Source: JAHEJV01 sp964653555
Lineage (GTDB): Bacteria > Myxococcota_A > UBA9160 > SMWR01
DNA: 64,000 nt
Assembly (NCBI GenBank): GCA_964653555.1
Contig: CAZZFT010000004.1
Location: 1 to 64,000 of the forward strand
Direction: 5' to 3'
A program made the translations under genes and the position numbers. The stretch's first letter is position 1. Each line of letters opens with the position of its first letter. The notes under the pieces were generated by a model that saw only the letters and a list, made by a program, of their open reading frames with translations, was not told the origin of the DNA and ran no database searches. Of this stretch, positions 24,379 to 32,911 are shown piece by piece.

Positions 24379-24591
24379 TCAGTCGAACAGGCGGACGCCG
24401 AGCGGAAACATCGCGAGCCAGGCGCCTGCGAGCGCACCGCCCAGCGCGCGCTTCCAGGTCGCCATCTCCTCGGGCCCCAGCTCGAAGACCACGGCGCAGG
24501 TGGCCCCGGCGACGGTGCCGCCGAGGAACACGACCACCGTGACCGGATGCTGACGGCACCAACGCCAGGACCCCGCGAGATCGATCCGCAT
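24379..24591 (-). CDS. small hypothetical membrane protein
   Basis: A 70-residue protein with two predicted membrane helices (PVTVVVFLGGTVAGATCAVVF and ALGGALAGAWLAMFPLGV) joined by a short loop containing ELGPEEMATWK. ATG 24591 is favoured over GTG 24615 because a GGAGGAGG ribosome site sits immediately before it. No family is recognised. It is the first gene of a minus-strand unit with an SDR and an LLM oxidoreductase. Confidence 0.65.
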   Translation of the reverse strand: MRIDLAGSWRWCRQHPVTVVVFLGGTVAGATCAVVFELGPEEMATWKRALGGALAGAWLAMFPLGVRLFD

Positions 24592-24698
24592 CGCCTCCTC
24601 CTCGAGCGCTCCCACGGATGATGACAGCCGCCTTCCGCTTCCGCGACGTGTTGCGTAGCATCCGCCGGGTCCGTCCCGCCGCCCGACGAGGAGATCCC

Positions 24699-25802
24699 AT
24701 GAAGTTCGCCCTGTTCTACGAGATCCCGGTCGCCCGGCCCTGGAGCCGCCACAGCGAGCACGAGGCGTACAAGAACGTGGTCGCCCAGGCGGTGCTTGGC
24801 GAGCAGGCCGGCTTCCACAGCCTGTGGACGGTGGAGCACCATTTCCTCGAGGAGTTCTCCCACTGCTCCAACCCGGAGGTGCTCTACGGACACATCGCGG
24901 CGAAGACCTCGAAGCTGCGCCTGGGCTACGGCGTGCGTCTGCTCCCGAAGCCCTACAACCATCCGGTCCGCACCGCCGAGTCGGTGGCGGTGCTCGATCT
25001 GCTGTCGGACGGCCGGGTGGAGTTCGGCACCGGTCGCTCGGCCACGCGCGCCGAGCTCGAGGGCTTCGGCATCGATCCCAAGCACACCCGCGCGATGTGG
25101 ACCGAGGCGCTCCAGCACATCGTCGGCTGCTGGACGAACGACGAGTACTCCTTCAACGGAACCTACTGGTCGATGCCGCGCCGGCGCGTGCTGCCGAAGC
25201 CGCTCCAGGATCCCCATCCGCCGATCTGGGGCGCAACGACCAGCCTCGAAGGCCACCGCAACATCGGTCGCCTGGGCATCGGGCTGTGCTCCTTCAGCGT
25301 CGGGCTGCCGCCCGAGTCGTTCAAGGAGAAGGTGGACGAGTACCGCAAGGGCATCTCGGAATGCGAGAAGCCGGTGGGAAAGTTCATGAACAACCAGGCG
25401 GCGACCTTCACCATGGTCCACTGCGCGAACACGAACGAGCAGGCCTTCGCCGACGCCGCGGAGTCGATGGTCTGGTACCCGAAGGTCGGCGCGCGCCAGA
25501 TCGCCTCGCTGTCCGACTGGATGCACGGCCGCGACCTCGGCAACTACGCGTACGCCGCCGACGTGGCCCGGAGCCGCGACGCGGGCACCCTCGACCAGAT
25601 CGACTTCGACTACATCCGCGACTCGGGCGCGGCGATGGTGGGCGATCCGGATCGCTGCATCGAGATCGGGGAGCGCTACGCGGCCTCGGGCTGCGACATG
25701 CTCTTCTGTCTGGTCAACCCCTACAAGATCCCGCACAAGGCCGTGATGCGCTGCATCGAGCTGATGGGGGAGAAGGTGATCCCCGCCCTGTCGGGTCGCT
25801 AG
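24699..25802 (+). CDS. LLM class flavin-dependent oxidoreductase
   Basis: A 367-residue luciferase-like monooxygenase of the longer, alkanal-monooxygenase-like branch. KFALFYEIPVARPW is the N-terminal strand, WTVEHHFLEEFSHCSNPEVL holds the conserved His-His, and GTGRSATRAELEGFGID is the substrate loop. WGATTSLEGHRNIGRLGIG is the flavin-phosphate region. GAGGAGAT just upstream fixes ATG 24699; TAGCAT at 24656-24661 could be a -10 box. The stop codon is nested with that of the GH20 gene (CTAG at 25799-25802). The substrate is unknown. Confidence 0.88.
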   Translation: MKFALFYEIPVARPWSRHSEHEAYKNVVAQAVLGEQAGFHSLWTVEHHFLEEFSHCSNPEVLYGHIAAKTSKLRLGYGVRLLPKPYNHPVRTAESVAVLDLLSDGRVEFGTGRSATRAELEGFGIDPKHTRAMWTEALQHIVGCWTNDEYSFNGTYWSMPRRRVLPKPLQDPHPPIWGATTSLEGHRNIGRLGIGLCSFSVGLPPESFKEKVDEYRKGISECEKPVGKFMNNQAATFTMVHCANTNEQAFADAAESMVWYPKVGARQIASLSDWMHGRDLGNYAYAADVARSRDAGTLDQIDFDYIRDSGAAMVGDPDRCIEIGERYAASGCDMLFCLVNPYKIPHKAVMRCIELMGEKVIPALSGR

Positions 25803-27568
25803 GCGTACTCGGCCGACAGCGCCTCGACACGGGCGAGGCTCGCGGTCAGACCGCCGGGGCGCGAACGGGCGAGCCAGCAGGCGCGCTGCTCCTCGAGCGC
25901 CGCAGCCAGGTCTTCGCGCAGCGCCGCGACCTCCGGTGACGCGCTGCCGGCGCGGCGAGCCAGGCGCCAGGCGCCATGTCGCGCCAGACGCAGAGCCTGG
26001 CGCAGCTCGCGCACCACGATCTCGCCGTCGGCGCAGCCCGGGCGGGCGCGGCTCGCCGCCTGCATCAGCGACTCCGCCCGCTCGGCCACCGCCGCCGCGC
26101 GCGCCGCGTCCGGCGTGCCGATCGCGCCGAGCGGCGCGATCCCCAGCAGCGCGCTGAACAGCGGGCTGGCGTTGAAGCCCGCCAGGCCGGTCTCCCGGTA
26201 CAGATCGCCCATCTTCACGCAGACGCGGCCGAGTTCGCCGGCGGCGTCCTCGAAGAGCAGCGCGTCGAGGCGCGTCGCCAGATCGAGATCGCGGTGCCGC
26301 TCGGCGTTCCACGCCAGCCCGGCGGCGTCGAGCAGCGGCGCGAAGCTCACCGATGGCGGCTGGAGATGGCCGTTGTCGCCCCAGTCCGTCAGCAGGTAGC
26401 CACCGGCGCCGTGAGCGCGACCCACCTCGGCGGCATCGCGCAGGTTCGCGCGCGCGTTGGCCAGACGTCCGACCAGCGCGTTCCAGCTCGACGTGCCGGG
26501 ACACACCCAGAAGGGGAACGCGCGCTCCGCGAACCCTCCCACCTGCGCGGCGAAGCCGCCCAGGGAGTCGGCCGCGACGCCCAGTCCCGCCAGGGTCTCG
26601 CGCACCTGCCGGGGCAGCGCCTCGGGCGGGCTCGGCGCCTCGTAGTGCCAGAGCAGCGCGATCGTGTCTTCGCGGGGCAGCTCTCCGACCAGCTCCGGAT
26701 GATTGCGCAGGATGTCGGCCCAGAAGAGCACCTCGCGGCCGTCTCGGTGGAGGCCCGCGAGCAGGCGCAGCAGGTGCTCCAGGTACACGCGCCCGCGGCC
26801 GCGGGTCGCGACCTCGGCCCGGCTGCGCCCGGCACCGAGCTCGAAGGTCTCGTCGCAGCCGATGTTCACGCGGCGGCTCGTGAAGTGCCGCGAGAGCTCG
26901 CGCACGAGCGCCAGCGCGAACTCGGCGTTCTCGGGCGTGGGCGCGAGCACGCTCGCTGGGCGCCGCACGCCGCCGGGCGTCGTCCAGCCCCCGGGCGTCT
27001 CGGCGCGCTCCGCGTAGCGAGGATGGCAGAGCCAGCGCTCCATGTGACCGAAGGTGTTCTGGTTGGCCGCGAGCTCGATGCCGTGCTCCGCGCACCGGGC
27101 GTCGAGCCAGTGCACGTCCTCGGGCGTGATCGGCGACGCGTCGCGCCACACCTCCTCGTGCCCCGGATAGGCGAAGGCGTGCTCGGTGTAGAGCTGGAGG
27201 TGGTTGAAGCGCAGGCGCGCCAGGCGGTCGACGAGCCGTCCGAGTGTCTCGCGAGTCGGCACGCGATCGCGGCTCACGTCGAGCATGTAGCCGCGCACGG
27301 CGAAATCGGGCCAGTCGCGCAGGCGAAGGCCCGGCAGATCTCCTCCGTGGCGGCGCACGAGCTGCGCCAGCGCGTCCTCCGCGTAACGGCGTCCCGCCGC
27401 GTCGGCGTGTTCCACCCGCACCCCGCGCGCATCGGCGGTGATCGCATATCCCTGGGCAGGCAGCGACCGGTCGCGCGCGAAGCGGGGTCGCGCGCCCGGG
27501 GGCGGCGGCGGACCGCCGATCGCGAGCTCGCGCGGAACCGGAAACGAAGCGACGGGCGGCTCGGACAT
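25799..27568 (-). CDS. glycoside hydrolase family 20 beta-N-acetylhexosaminidase-like protein
   Basis: A 589-residue GH20-type protein. The TIM barrel starts at RGYMLDVSRDRVPT, NHLQLYTEHAFAY and LAANQNTFGHMERWL follow, and NIGCDETFELG carries the catalytic Asp-Glu pair. GGYLLTDWGDNGH is the late substrate-binding block. It should release N-acetylhexosamine through substrate-assisted catalysis. There is no clear signal peptide, so it may act in the cytoplasm on imported or recycled sugars. A TACGCT element about five bases before the expected start suggests a nearly leaderless message. It diverges from the amidohydrolase at 27605. Confidence 0.84.
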   Translation of the reverse strand: MSEPPVASFPVPRELAIGGPPPPPGARPRFARDRSLPAQGYAITADARGVRVEHADAAGRRYAEDALAQLVRRHGGDLPGLRLRDWPDFAVRGYMLDVSRDRVPTRETLGRLVDRLARLRFNHLQLYTEHAFAYPGHEEVWRDASPITPEDVHWLDARCAEHGIELAANQNTFGHMERWLCHPRYAERAETPGGWTTPGGVRRPASVLAPTPENAEFALALVRELSRHFTSRRVNIGCDETFELGAGRSRAEVATRGRGRVYLEHLLRLLAGLHRDGREVLFWADILRNHPELVGELPREDTIALLWHYEAPSPPEALPRQVRETLAGLGVAADSLGGFAAQVGGFAERAFPFWVCPGTSSWNALVGRLANARANLRDAAEVGRAHGAGGYLLTDWGDNGHLQPPSVSFAPLLDAAGLAWNAERHRDLDLATRLDALLFEDAAGELGRVCVKMGDLYRETGLAGFNASPLFSALLGIAPLGAIGTPDAARAAAVAERAESLMQAASRARPGCADGEIVVRELRQALRLARHGAWRLARRAGSASPEVAALREDLAAALEEQRACWLARSRPGGLTASLARVEALSAEYA

Positions 27569-27604
27569 GGACGGAACCGAGCGTACCCGAGGTAGGCTGT
27601 GCCC

Positions 27605-28447
27605 GTGATCGTCGACGCCCACCACCACTTCCTCGCGCCCGGGCGGATCGACTATCCGTTCCTGCGCTTCCTGCCCGACCTGGCCCGCCCACTGGGCAGC
27701 GACGATCTGGAGCCCCTGCTCCGCGACGCGGGCGTCGACCGCACGATCTGCGTGCAGGCCGCCGACGCGCTCGAGGAGACCGCCTTCCTGCTCGAACAGG
27801 CGGCGCGCGCCGACTGGGTCGCGGGCGTGGTCGGCTGGGTTCCCCTCGCCGACCCGGACGCGACCGCGCGCGCCCTCGAGCGCTTCGCGGCGCCCGGCTC
27901 GCGCCTGTGCGGAATCCGGCACCTGATCCACGACGAGCCCGATCCCGACTGGCTGGTGCAGGAGCCCGTGCTCGCCTCGCTCGCGCGGCTGGCGGCCGCC
28001 GGGCTCGCCTTCGACCTGAGCGCCTTCTCCCCCCGCCACCTCGAGCACGTCGTCACCCTCGCCGAGCGTGTCCCGGACCTCGACGTCGTGATCTGTCACT
28101 TCGGCATGCCGCGCATCGACCTCGGAGAGTGGGAGCCCTGGGCGAGCCGCTTCGCCGAGGCCGCCGGGCATCCGCGCTGCCACGTGAAGATCTCCGGGCT
28201 CGATCTCTTCCTCGGCGGCTGCGACGCGGCCCGCATCCAGCCGTACGTCGATCACGCGCTCGCCTGCTTCGGACCCCGGCGCCTGCTCTGGGCCTCGAAC
28301 TGGCCCGTCTCGCTCCAGCTGCGGGGCTACCGCGAGCTGCTCGAGACCGGCCGCGCCGTGATCGCGGCGTGCAGCGAGGCGGAGCGCACCGCGATCCTCG
28401 GGGGCAACGCGCTGCGCGTGTACCGGCTGGGTCGCGCGGAGAGTTGA
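27605..28447 (+). CDS. amidohydrolase (fuconolactonase-like, COG3618)
   Basis: A 280-residue TIM-barrel amidohydrolase related to L-fuconolactonase and other lactone hydrolases. It starts VIVDAHHHF (metal-binding HxH), continues with CGIRHLIHDEPD and VICHFGMPRID, and ends with LLWASNWPVS, where Asn replaces the more usual Asp. GTG 27605 is preferred to GTG 27599 because it gives the family's normal N terminus and lies six bases after a TAGGCT -10-like element. It probably hydrolyses a lactone or cyclic ester. Confidence 0.82.
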   Translation: MIVDAHHHFLAPGRIDYPFLRFLPDLARPLGSDDLEPLLRDAGVDRTICVQAADALEETAFLLEQAARADWVAGVVGWVPLADPDATARALERFAAPGSRLCGIRHLIHDEPDPDWLVQEPVLASLARLAAAGLAFDLSAFSPRHLEHVVTLAERVPDLDVVICHFGMPRIDLGEWEPWASRFAEAAGHPRCHVKISGLDLFLGGCDAARIQPYVDHALACFGPRRLLWASNWPVSLQLRGYRELLETGRAVIAACSEAERTAILGGNALRVYRLGRAES

Positions 28448-28465
28448 CGACGCGGAGACGCCGGC

Positions 28466-29620
28466 TCAGTTCGGCAGATCGATCGCGGCGCCGTCCCAGA
28501 ACCAGGGATCCGCGCCCGTGCCCTCCGGGCGCGGCGCGAACTCGCCCGCCACGTCGGTGTCGGTCTCCCCACCGGGCGACGGAGCCGGTCGACCGGCCGC
28601 CTGCGTCTTCGCCAGGGCGGGCGGGTCGGACGGACGCGCCGCCGCCGACTGCCGCGCCGAGCGCGCGGCCTCGAGATTCCGCACCACCTGGACGTCGCCG
28701 GGGCCGCCCGCCACCAGGGCCCGCTCGTACTCCGCGATCGCCGCGTCGTACTCGCCGCGCAGATAGTGCGCGTAGCCTAGGTTGCTGCGCGCCTGCTGCT
28801 CGTCGCCCGTGCTCCGGAAGCGCGCCAGGGCCTCGTCGAAACGACCCTGGAGGGCGATCGCCAGCCCGAGATTGTTCGTGCGCAGCTCGACGTCGCTCAG
28901 GTCCGCGCGCAGCGCCGCGCGCAGGACCTCCTCGGCGCGCTCGGGAGAGCCGGAGCGCAGGTAGGCTACACCGAGGTTGTTCAGGATCCGGCCGTCGTGC
29001 GGTCGCAGCGCGCGCGCGCGCTCCAGGTGCTCCAGCGACTGGCGATGGCGGCCGAGCTGGTCGAGGGAGACGCCCAGGGCGGCCTGGGCCGTGGGGGAGT
29101 CCGGGGCGAGCTCGACCGCGCGCTCGAGGTGCTGGAGACCCTCCTGCCGGTCGCGGCGCGCGACCAGCACCAGTCCGAGCCCCACCTGCGCAGAGACGTC
29201 GTCGGGGGCCAGATCCAACGCGCTCTCGAACAGCGGTCGCGCGCGATCGGGGTCGTAGCGCAGGTGGACGTAGCCCAGCCGGACGCGCGGAGCCGGATCG
29301 TCGGGGGACATGCGATGAGCCGCCACGTAGTCCCAGATCGCCGCCGTCACGTTCCCGGCGGCCAGGTACGCGTCTCCCCGCCGCAGCCGACCCTCGACCG
29401 TGGTGGGTGTCTTGATCTCGTTGGGGTCCTTCGCCTCTTCGAGCAGCCGCTCCTCGTGGGCCATCCGGTGCTGCTCTTCCTCGAGGCGCTCCATCTCGAC
29501 CTGCATCGGGTCCTTGGTCCCGATGCCGATCGCGGCCAGCGGGTGGCCGCCGGCGCAGCCCGCGGCCGGCAAGAGCATCGCGACGGCGAGCAGCACAGCG
29601 CGCGGTCGGCGGGGGATCAC
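28466..29620 (-). CDS. tadD: TadD-like TPR lipoprotein
   Basis: A 384-residue lipoprotein with signal VLLAVAMLLPAAGC, a charged coiled stretch (residues about 40-70, Glu-rich), then at least six tetratricopeptide repeats between about 80 and 310 (for example AAIWDYVAAHRMSPDDPAP). The C terminus is a Pro/Gly-rich tail. It is the last gene of the Tad operon. TadD proteins are outer-membrane TPR lipoproteins that support secretin assembly. GTG 29620 overlaps the tadC stop by four bases (GTGA), which fixes the start and shows translational coupling. Confidence 0.85.
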   Translation of the reverse strand: MIPRRPRAVLLAVAMLLPAAGCAGGHPLAAIGIGTKDPMQVEMERLEEEQHRMAHEERLLEEAKDPNEIKTPTTVEGRLRRGDAYLAAGNVTAAIWDYVAAHRMSPDDPAPRVRLGYVHLRYDPDRARPLFESALDLAPDDVSAQVGLGLVLVARRDRQEGLQHLERAVELAPDSPTAQAALGVSLDQLGRHRQSLEHLERARALRPHDGRILNNLGVAYLRSGSPERAEEVLRAALRADLSDVELRTNNLGLAIALQGRFDEALARFRSTGDEQQARSNLGYAHYLRGEYDAAIAEYERALVAGGPGDVQVVRNLEAARSARQSAAARPSDPPALAKTQAAGRPAPSPGGETDTDVAGEFAPRPEGTGADPWFWDGAAIDLPN

Positions 29621-30537
29621 CGATGCGCCCCGAAGTACTGCCCGAAGGCGAGCAGGCCCGGGCCGACCACGATCACCAGCATCGCGGCGAAGATGAACAC
29701 GGTCGGGAACAGCATCTTCAGCGGTGCCTTGTTCGCCTGCTCCTCCGCGCGCTGCAGGCGGCGCAGACGCATGCCGTCGGCGTGCACGCGCAACGTGTCG
29801 GCCAGGCTGGTCCCGAAGCGCTCGGTCTGGATCAACATGGCGACGAGCGAGCTGACGTCGGACACGCCGGTGCGGTCCGCGAGCGAGCGCAGGGCCTCGC
29901 TGGTGCTCTTGCCCGCGCGCCGCTCGAAGTTGGTCAGCTCGAACTCGCCCGCCAGGATCGGATGGCTGCCGCGGAAGTCCTCGGCGACGCGCTTCATGCT
30001 GGCGTTGATTCCCAGACCCGCCTCGACACACACGACCATCAGGTCGAGGGCGTCGGGGAGCGCGATCTCGATCGCGCGCTGGCGCTTCTTCACCTGTCGG
30101 TCGAGCCAGTAGCTCGGCCCGATCAGGCCGATGCCGGAGGCGGTGCACAGCGCCATCACGAGCTGGAGCCGGTCGAGCGACCAGGCGAGCGGCGTGATCA
30201 GCACCAGCACGGGCAGAGCGAGACCGAGGGCGATCCGGCTCCCCATGTAGCTGACGAGCGCCGAGTCCGCGCGGAGGCCCGCGTAGGTGAGGCGGCGCTG
30301 GATCGGCGCCAGACTCGGCTCGCCGCGCTTCGCCGCGTCGCCGGCGAACACCCGCATCAGCCGCGCGAACCAGCCGAGCTCGCTGGGCGTCAGCACGCCG
30401 CTGGTGTCGGTCTCGCGCGGTCCCTCTCCGCTCGCGAGCCGCTCTAGGCGCCGCTGCTCGGGCCGCCGACCGAAGGTGGCGATTGCGGCACCGAGGCTCA
30501 CGATGGATCCGAAGATCAGGGCGACGACCAGCTCCAT
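29617..30537 (-). CDS. tadC: Tad pilus inner-membrane platform protein TadC
   Basis: A 306-residue T2SF-domain membrane protein. An N-terminal helix (ELVVALIFGSIVSLGAAIA) and further helices around LALPVLVLITPLAW and GIGLIGPSYWL precede the conserved cytoplasmic domain (IALPDALDLMVVCVEAGLGINASMKRVAEDF; SLVAMLIQTERFGTSLADTLRVHAD). A last helix follows at MLFPTVFIFAAMLVIVVGPGL. With TadB it forms the platform driven by the TadA ATPase. It starts nine bases after the tadB stop. Confidence 0.93.
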   Translation of the reverse strand: MELVVALIFGSIVSLGAAIATFGRRPEQRRLERLASGEGPRETDTSGVLTPSELGWFARLMRVFAGDAAKRGEPSLAPIQRRLTYAGLRADSALVSYMGSRIALGLALPVLVLITPLAWSLDRLQLVMALCTASGIGLIGPSYWLDRQVKKRQRAIEIALPDALDLMVVCVEAGLGINASMKRVAEDFRGSHPILAGEFELTNFERRAGKSTSEALRSLADRTGVSDVSSLVAMLIQTERFGTSLADTLRVHADGMRLRRLQRAEEQANKAPLKMLFPTVFIFAAMLVIVVGPGLLAFGQYFGAHR

Positions 30538-30545
30538 TCCCGCTC

Positions 30546-31526
30546 CTAGACCTCGATCCGCGCGAAGCGGCGCGAGAAGACGAAGCCGATCAGCACCAGC
30601 GCGCCGGCGATCGCGGCCATGTACATGCCGGGAACGGTGGTGAGCAGCGGCTTGACGTAGGACCGGCCGCCCTCGCCGCCGCAGGTGTACAGGGCGCCGA
30701 CCATCACCAGCGGCATGCTGGCCAGCAGGTTCGCCGACGCGCGGCCCACCGCGGTGAGGGCCCGGACCTTGCCGTAGAGGGCGAAGCGGTCCCGGATCAG
30801 ATAGCCCAGCTTCTCCAGCACCTCGGCGAGGTTGCCGCCCGTCTCGCGCTGGATCGTGATCGCGGTGACGAAGAAGGGCAGGTCGCCCGCCTCCATCCGG
30901 TACGTGAGATTGCGCAGGGCGACGCGCGTGTCCTGGCCGAGCTTGATCTCCTCGGCGACCTGGGCGAACTCGGTCCCGATCGGATCGGCGAGCTCGTCTC
31001 CGACCATCTGGAAGCCGAACGAGAGCGAGTGGCCGGCGCGCATCGCGCGGGTCATCAGGTCGAGGGCGTCGGGGAACTGCTCCTCGAATTTCGTGATCCG
31101 CTTCGCCCGCAGCTGGCCGATGCGCACGAAGGGGAGCACGCCGATCACACAGAAGGGCGCCGCCAGCGTGGTGCTGTCGAGCAGCATCGAGCCGACCAGC
31201 CAGCCCGCGACGCCAAGCGCCACGCACAGGAGCACGAAGCGCCCCGGCGGCGTGACCACCCCCGCCTGGTAGAGCCGGCGCTCGAGCTGCACGGCCCCCG
31301 GAACCCAGCGCGCGAAGTCGACCAGCGCCCGGCCGGCCTCGCGCCGGGCGCGCAGGATCGTGCCCTCGGCCGGCTGGTCCGGGCTCTGAATCCCGAGCGC
31401 GATCCGGCGCAGGCGGCGCCGCGCCGTCGCCCGCGCGCCCTCCCAGCGCTCGCTCGCCAGCATGGCGAGACCCTCGACCGCCAGGAAGGCGGCGAGGAAG
31501 GTGAGGATGTACAGAACCGGGGGCAT
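30546..31526 (-). CDS. tadB: Tad pilus inner-membrane platform protein TadB
   Basis: A 326-residue T2SF-family protein, paralogous to TadC. Helices near the N terminus (PPVLYILTFLAAFLAVEGLAML) and at FVLLCVALGVAGWLVGSM precede the conserved FPDALDLMTRAMRAGHSLSFGFQMVGDEL and FVTAITIQRETGGNLAEVLEKL segments. C-terminal helices include MYMAAIAGALVLIGFVF. It partners with TadC around TadA in the inner membrane. It is encoded 14 bases after tadA. Confidence 0.93.
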   Translation of the reverse strand: MPPVLYILTFLAAFLAVEGLAMLASERWEGARATARRRLRRIALGIQSPDQPAEGTILRARREAGRALVDFARWVPGAVQLERRLYQAGVVTPPGRFVLLCVALGVAGWLVGSMLLDSTTLAAPFCVIGVLPFVRIGQLRAKRITKFEEQFPDALDLMTRAMRAGHSLSFGFQMVGDELADPIGTEFAQVAEEIKLGQDTRVALRNLTYRMEAGDLPFFVTAITIQRETGGNLAEVLEKLGYLIRDRFALYGKVRALTAVGRASANLLASMPLVMVGALYTCGGEGGRSYVKPLLTTVPGMYMAAIAGALVLIGFVFSRRFARIEV

Positions 31527-31540
31527 CGGACCTCGCGTCG

Positions 31541-32911
31541 TCAGAACGCCGCGCGCGGGGACGGGTCGAACGTGCTCGGCGGAATCTCCACGCCGCGCGC
31601 GGTGAGGTGCTCGACCAGGTGCGGCCGGATGCCGGTCGGCACCAACGCGACCCGGAGGTGGCCGTCGGCGTCGAGACCGTGCCGCTCGAGCCGGAAGATC
31701 TCCTGCATGCTGATGATGTCGCCCTCCATGCCGGTGATCTCCTGGAGGCTCACCAGACGGCGCCGTCCGTCGGGCAGACGCGCGAGCTGCACGACCACCT
31801 GGATGGCGGCGGCGATCTGACTGCGCACCGCCCGCTGGGGGATGTCGAGTCCCGACATCGCGACCATGTTCTCGATCCGCGACAGCGCGTCGCGCGCCGA
31901 GTTCGCGTGGATCGTGGTGAGGGATCCGTCGTGACCGGTATTCATGGCCTGGAGCATGTCGAAGGCCTCGGCGCCGCGGACCTCGCCCACGATGATGCGG
32001 TCGGGCCGCATGCGCAGGGCATTGATCACGAGCTGCCGCTGACTGATCTCGCCCTTGCCCTCGATGTTCGCGGGTCGCGTCTCGAGCCGCGCCATGTTCT
32101 CGTGGGAGAGCTGGAGCTCCGCCGAGTCCTCGATCGTCACGATCCGCTCGGTGGTCTCGATGAAGCTCGACACGACGTTGAGCAGCGTCGTCTTTCCCGA
32201 GCCCGTCCCGCCGGAGATCAGCACGTTGAGCCGCGTGCTCACGATCCCCCGCAGCAGCGCGATGATCTCGGGCGTGAGCGAGCCGAGGGCGACCAGGTCG
32301 TCGGCCGTCAGCGGATCGACCGGGAAGCGCCGGATCGAGAGCAGCGGTCCGTCGATCGCCAGGGGCGGGATGATCGCGTTCACGCGCGAGCCATCGGCCA
32401 GGCGCGCGTCCACCATCGGGTTCAGCTCGTCCACCCGGCGGCCGACGCTCGAGACGATCTTCTCGATGATGCGCATCAGGTGCGCGTCGTCCTTGAAACG
32501 CGCGACGGTGCGCTCCAGGCGCCCCATGCGCTCCACGTAGATCGAGGCGTGCCCGTTCACCAGCACGTCGCTGACGGTGGGGTCGGCCAGCAGCGGCTCC
32601 AGGGGGCCGAGCCCGAACACCTCGTCCTGGATCTCGCCGACGATCCGCTCGCGCTCCTCGAGCGTGAGCAGCACCCGCTGCTCCTCGAGGATGCGCCGGG
32701 TGGCGAGGGCGATGTCCTGACGCACCCGCTCCTCGCTCACCTTGCCCAGGCGCGCCAGGTCGATCAGCTCGAACAGGCGGTTGTGGACCCGCGACTTCAG
32801 CTCCTGATAGGCGCTCTCGGGCCCCGGCTGGTCGCCGCGCGTGCGCGCACTCCGCTCCAGGGTGCGGGAGACGGCCGGCACGTCGCGGCGGAGGCGGTCG
32901 AGCAGGGCCAT
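31541..32911 (-). CDS. tadA: Tad pilus assembly ATPase TadA/CpaF
   Basis: A 456-residue secretion ATPase of the CpaF/VirB11 type. The N-terminal domain contains EIQDEVFGLGPLEPLLADP and SDVLVNG. The Walker A motif is SGGTGSGKTTLL with Lys240, Walker B is IIVGEVRGAEAFDML, and the His box is TTIHANSARDAL. It energises assembly, and possibly retraction, of Flp pili from the cytoplasm. Its ATG shares one base with the cpaE stop (TGATG), so the two are coupled. The length is normal for CpaF. Confidence 0.95.
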   Translation of the reverse strand: MALLDRLRRDVPAVSRTLERSARTRGDQPGPESAYQELKSRVHNRLFELIDLARLGKVSEERVRQDIALATRRILEEQRVLLTLEERERIVGEIQDEVFGLGPLEPLLADPTVSDVLVNGHASIYVERMGRLERTVARFKDDAHLMRIIEKIVSSVGRRVDELNPMVDARLADGSRVNAIIPPLAIDGPLLSIRRFPVDPLTADDLVALGSLTPEIIALLRGIVSTRLNVLISGGTGSGKTTLLNVVSSFIETTERIVTIEDSAELQLSHENMARLETRPANIEGKGEISQRQLVINALRMRPDRIIVGEVRGAEAFDMLQAMNTGHDGSLTTIHANSARDALSRIENMVAMSGLDIPQRAVRSQIAAAIQVVVQLARLPDGRRRLVSLQEITGMEGDIISMQEIFRLERHGLDADGHLRVALVPTGIRPHLVEHLTARGVEIPPSTFDPSPRAAF

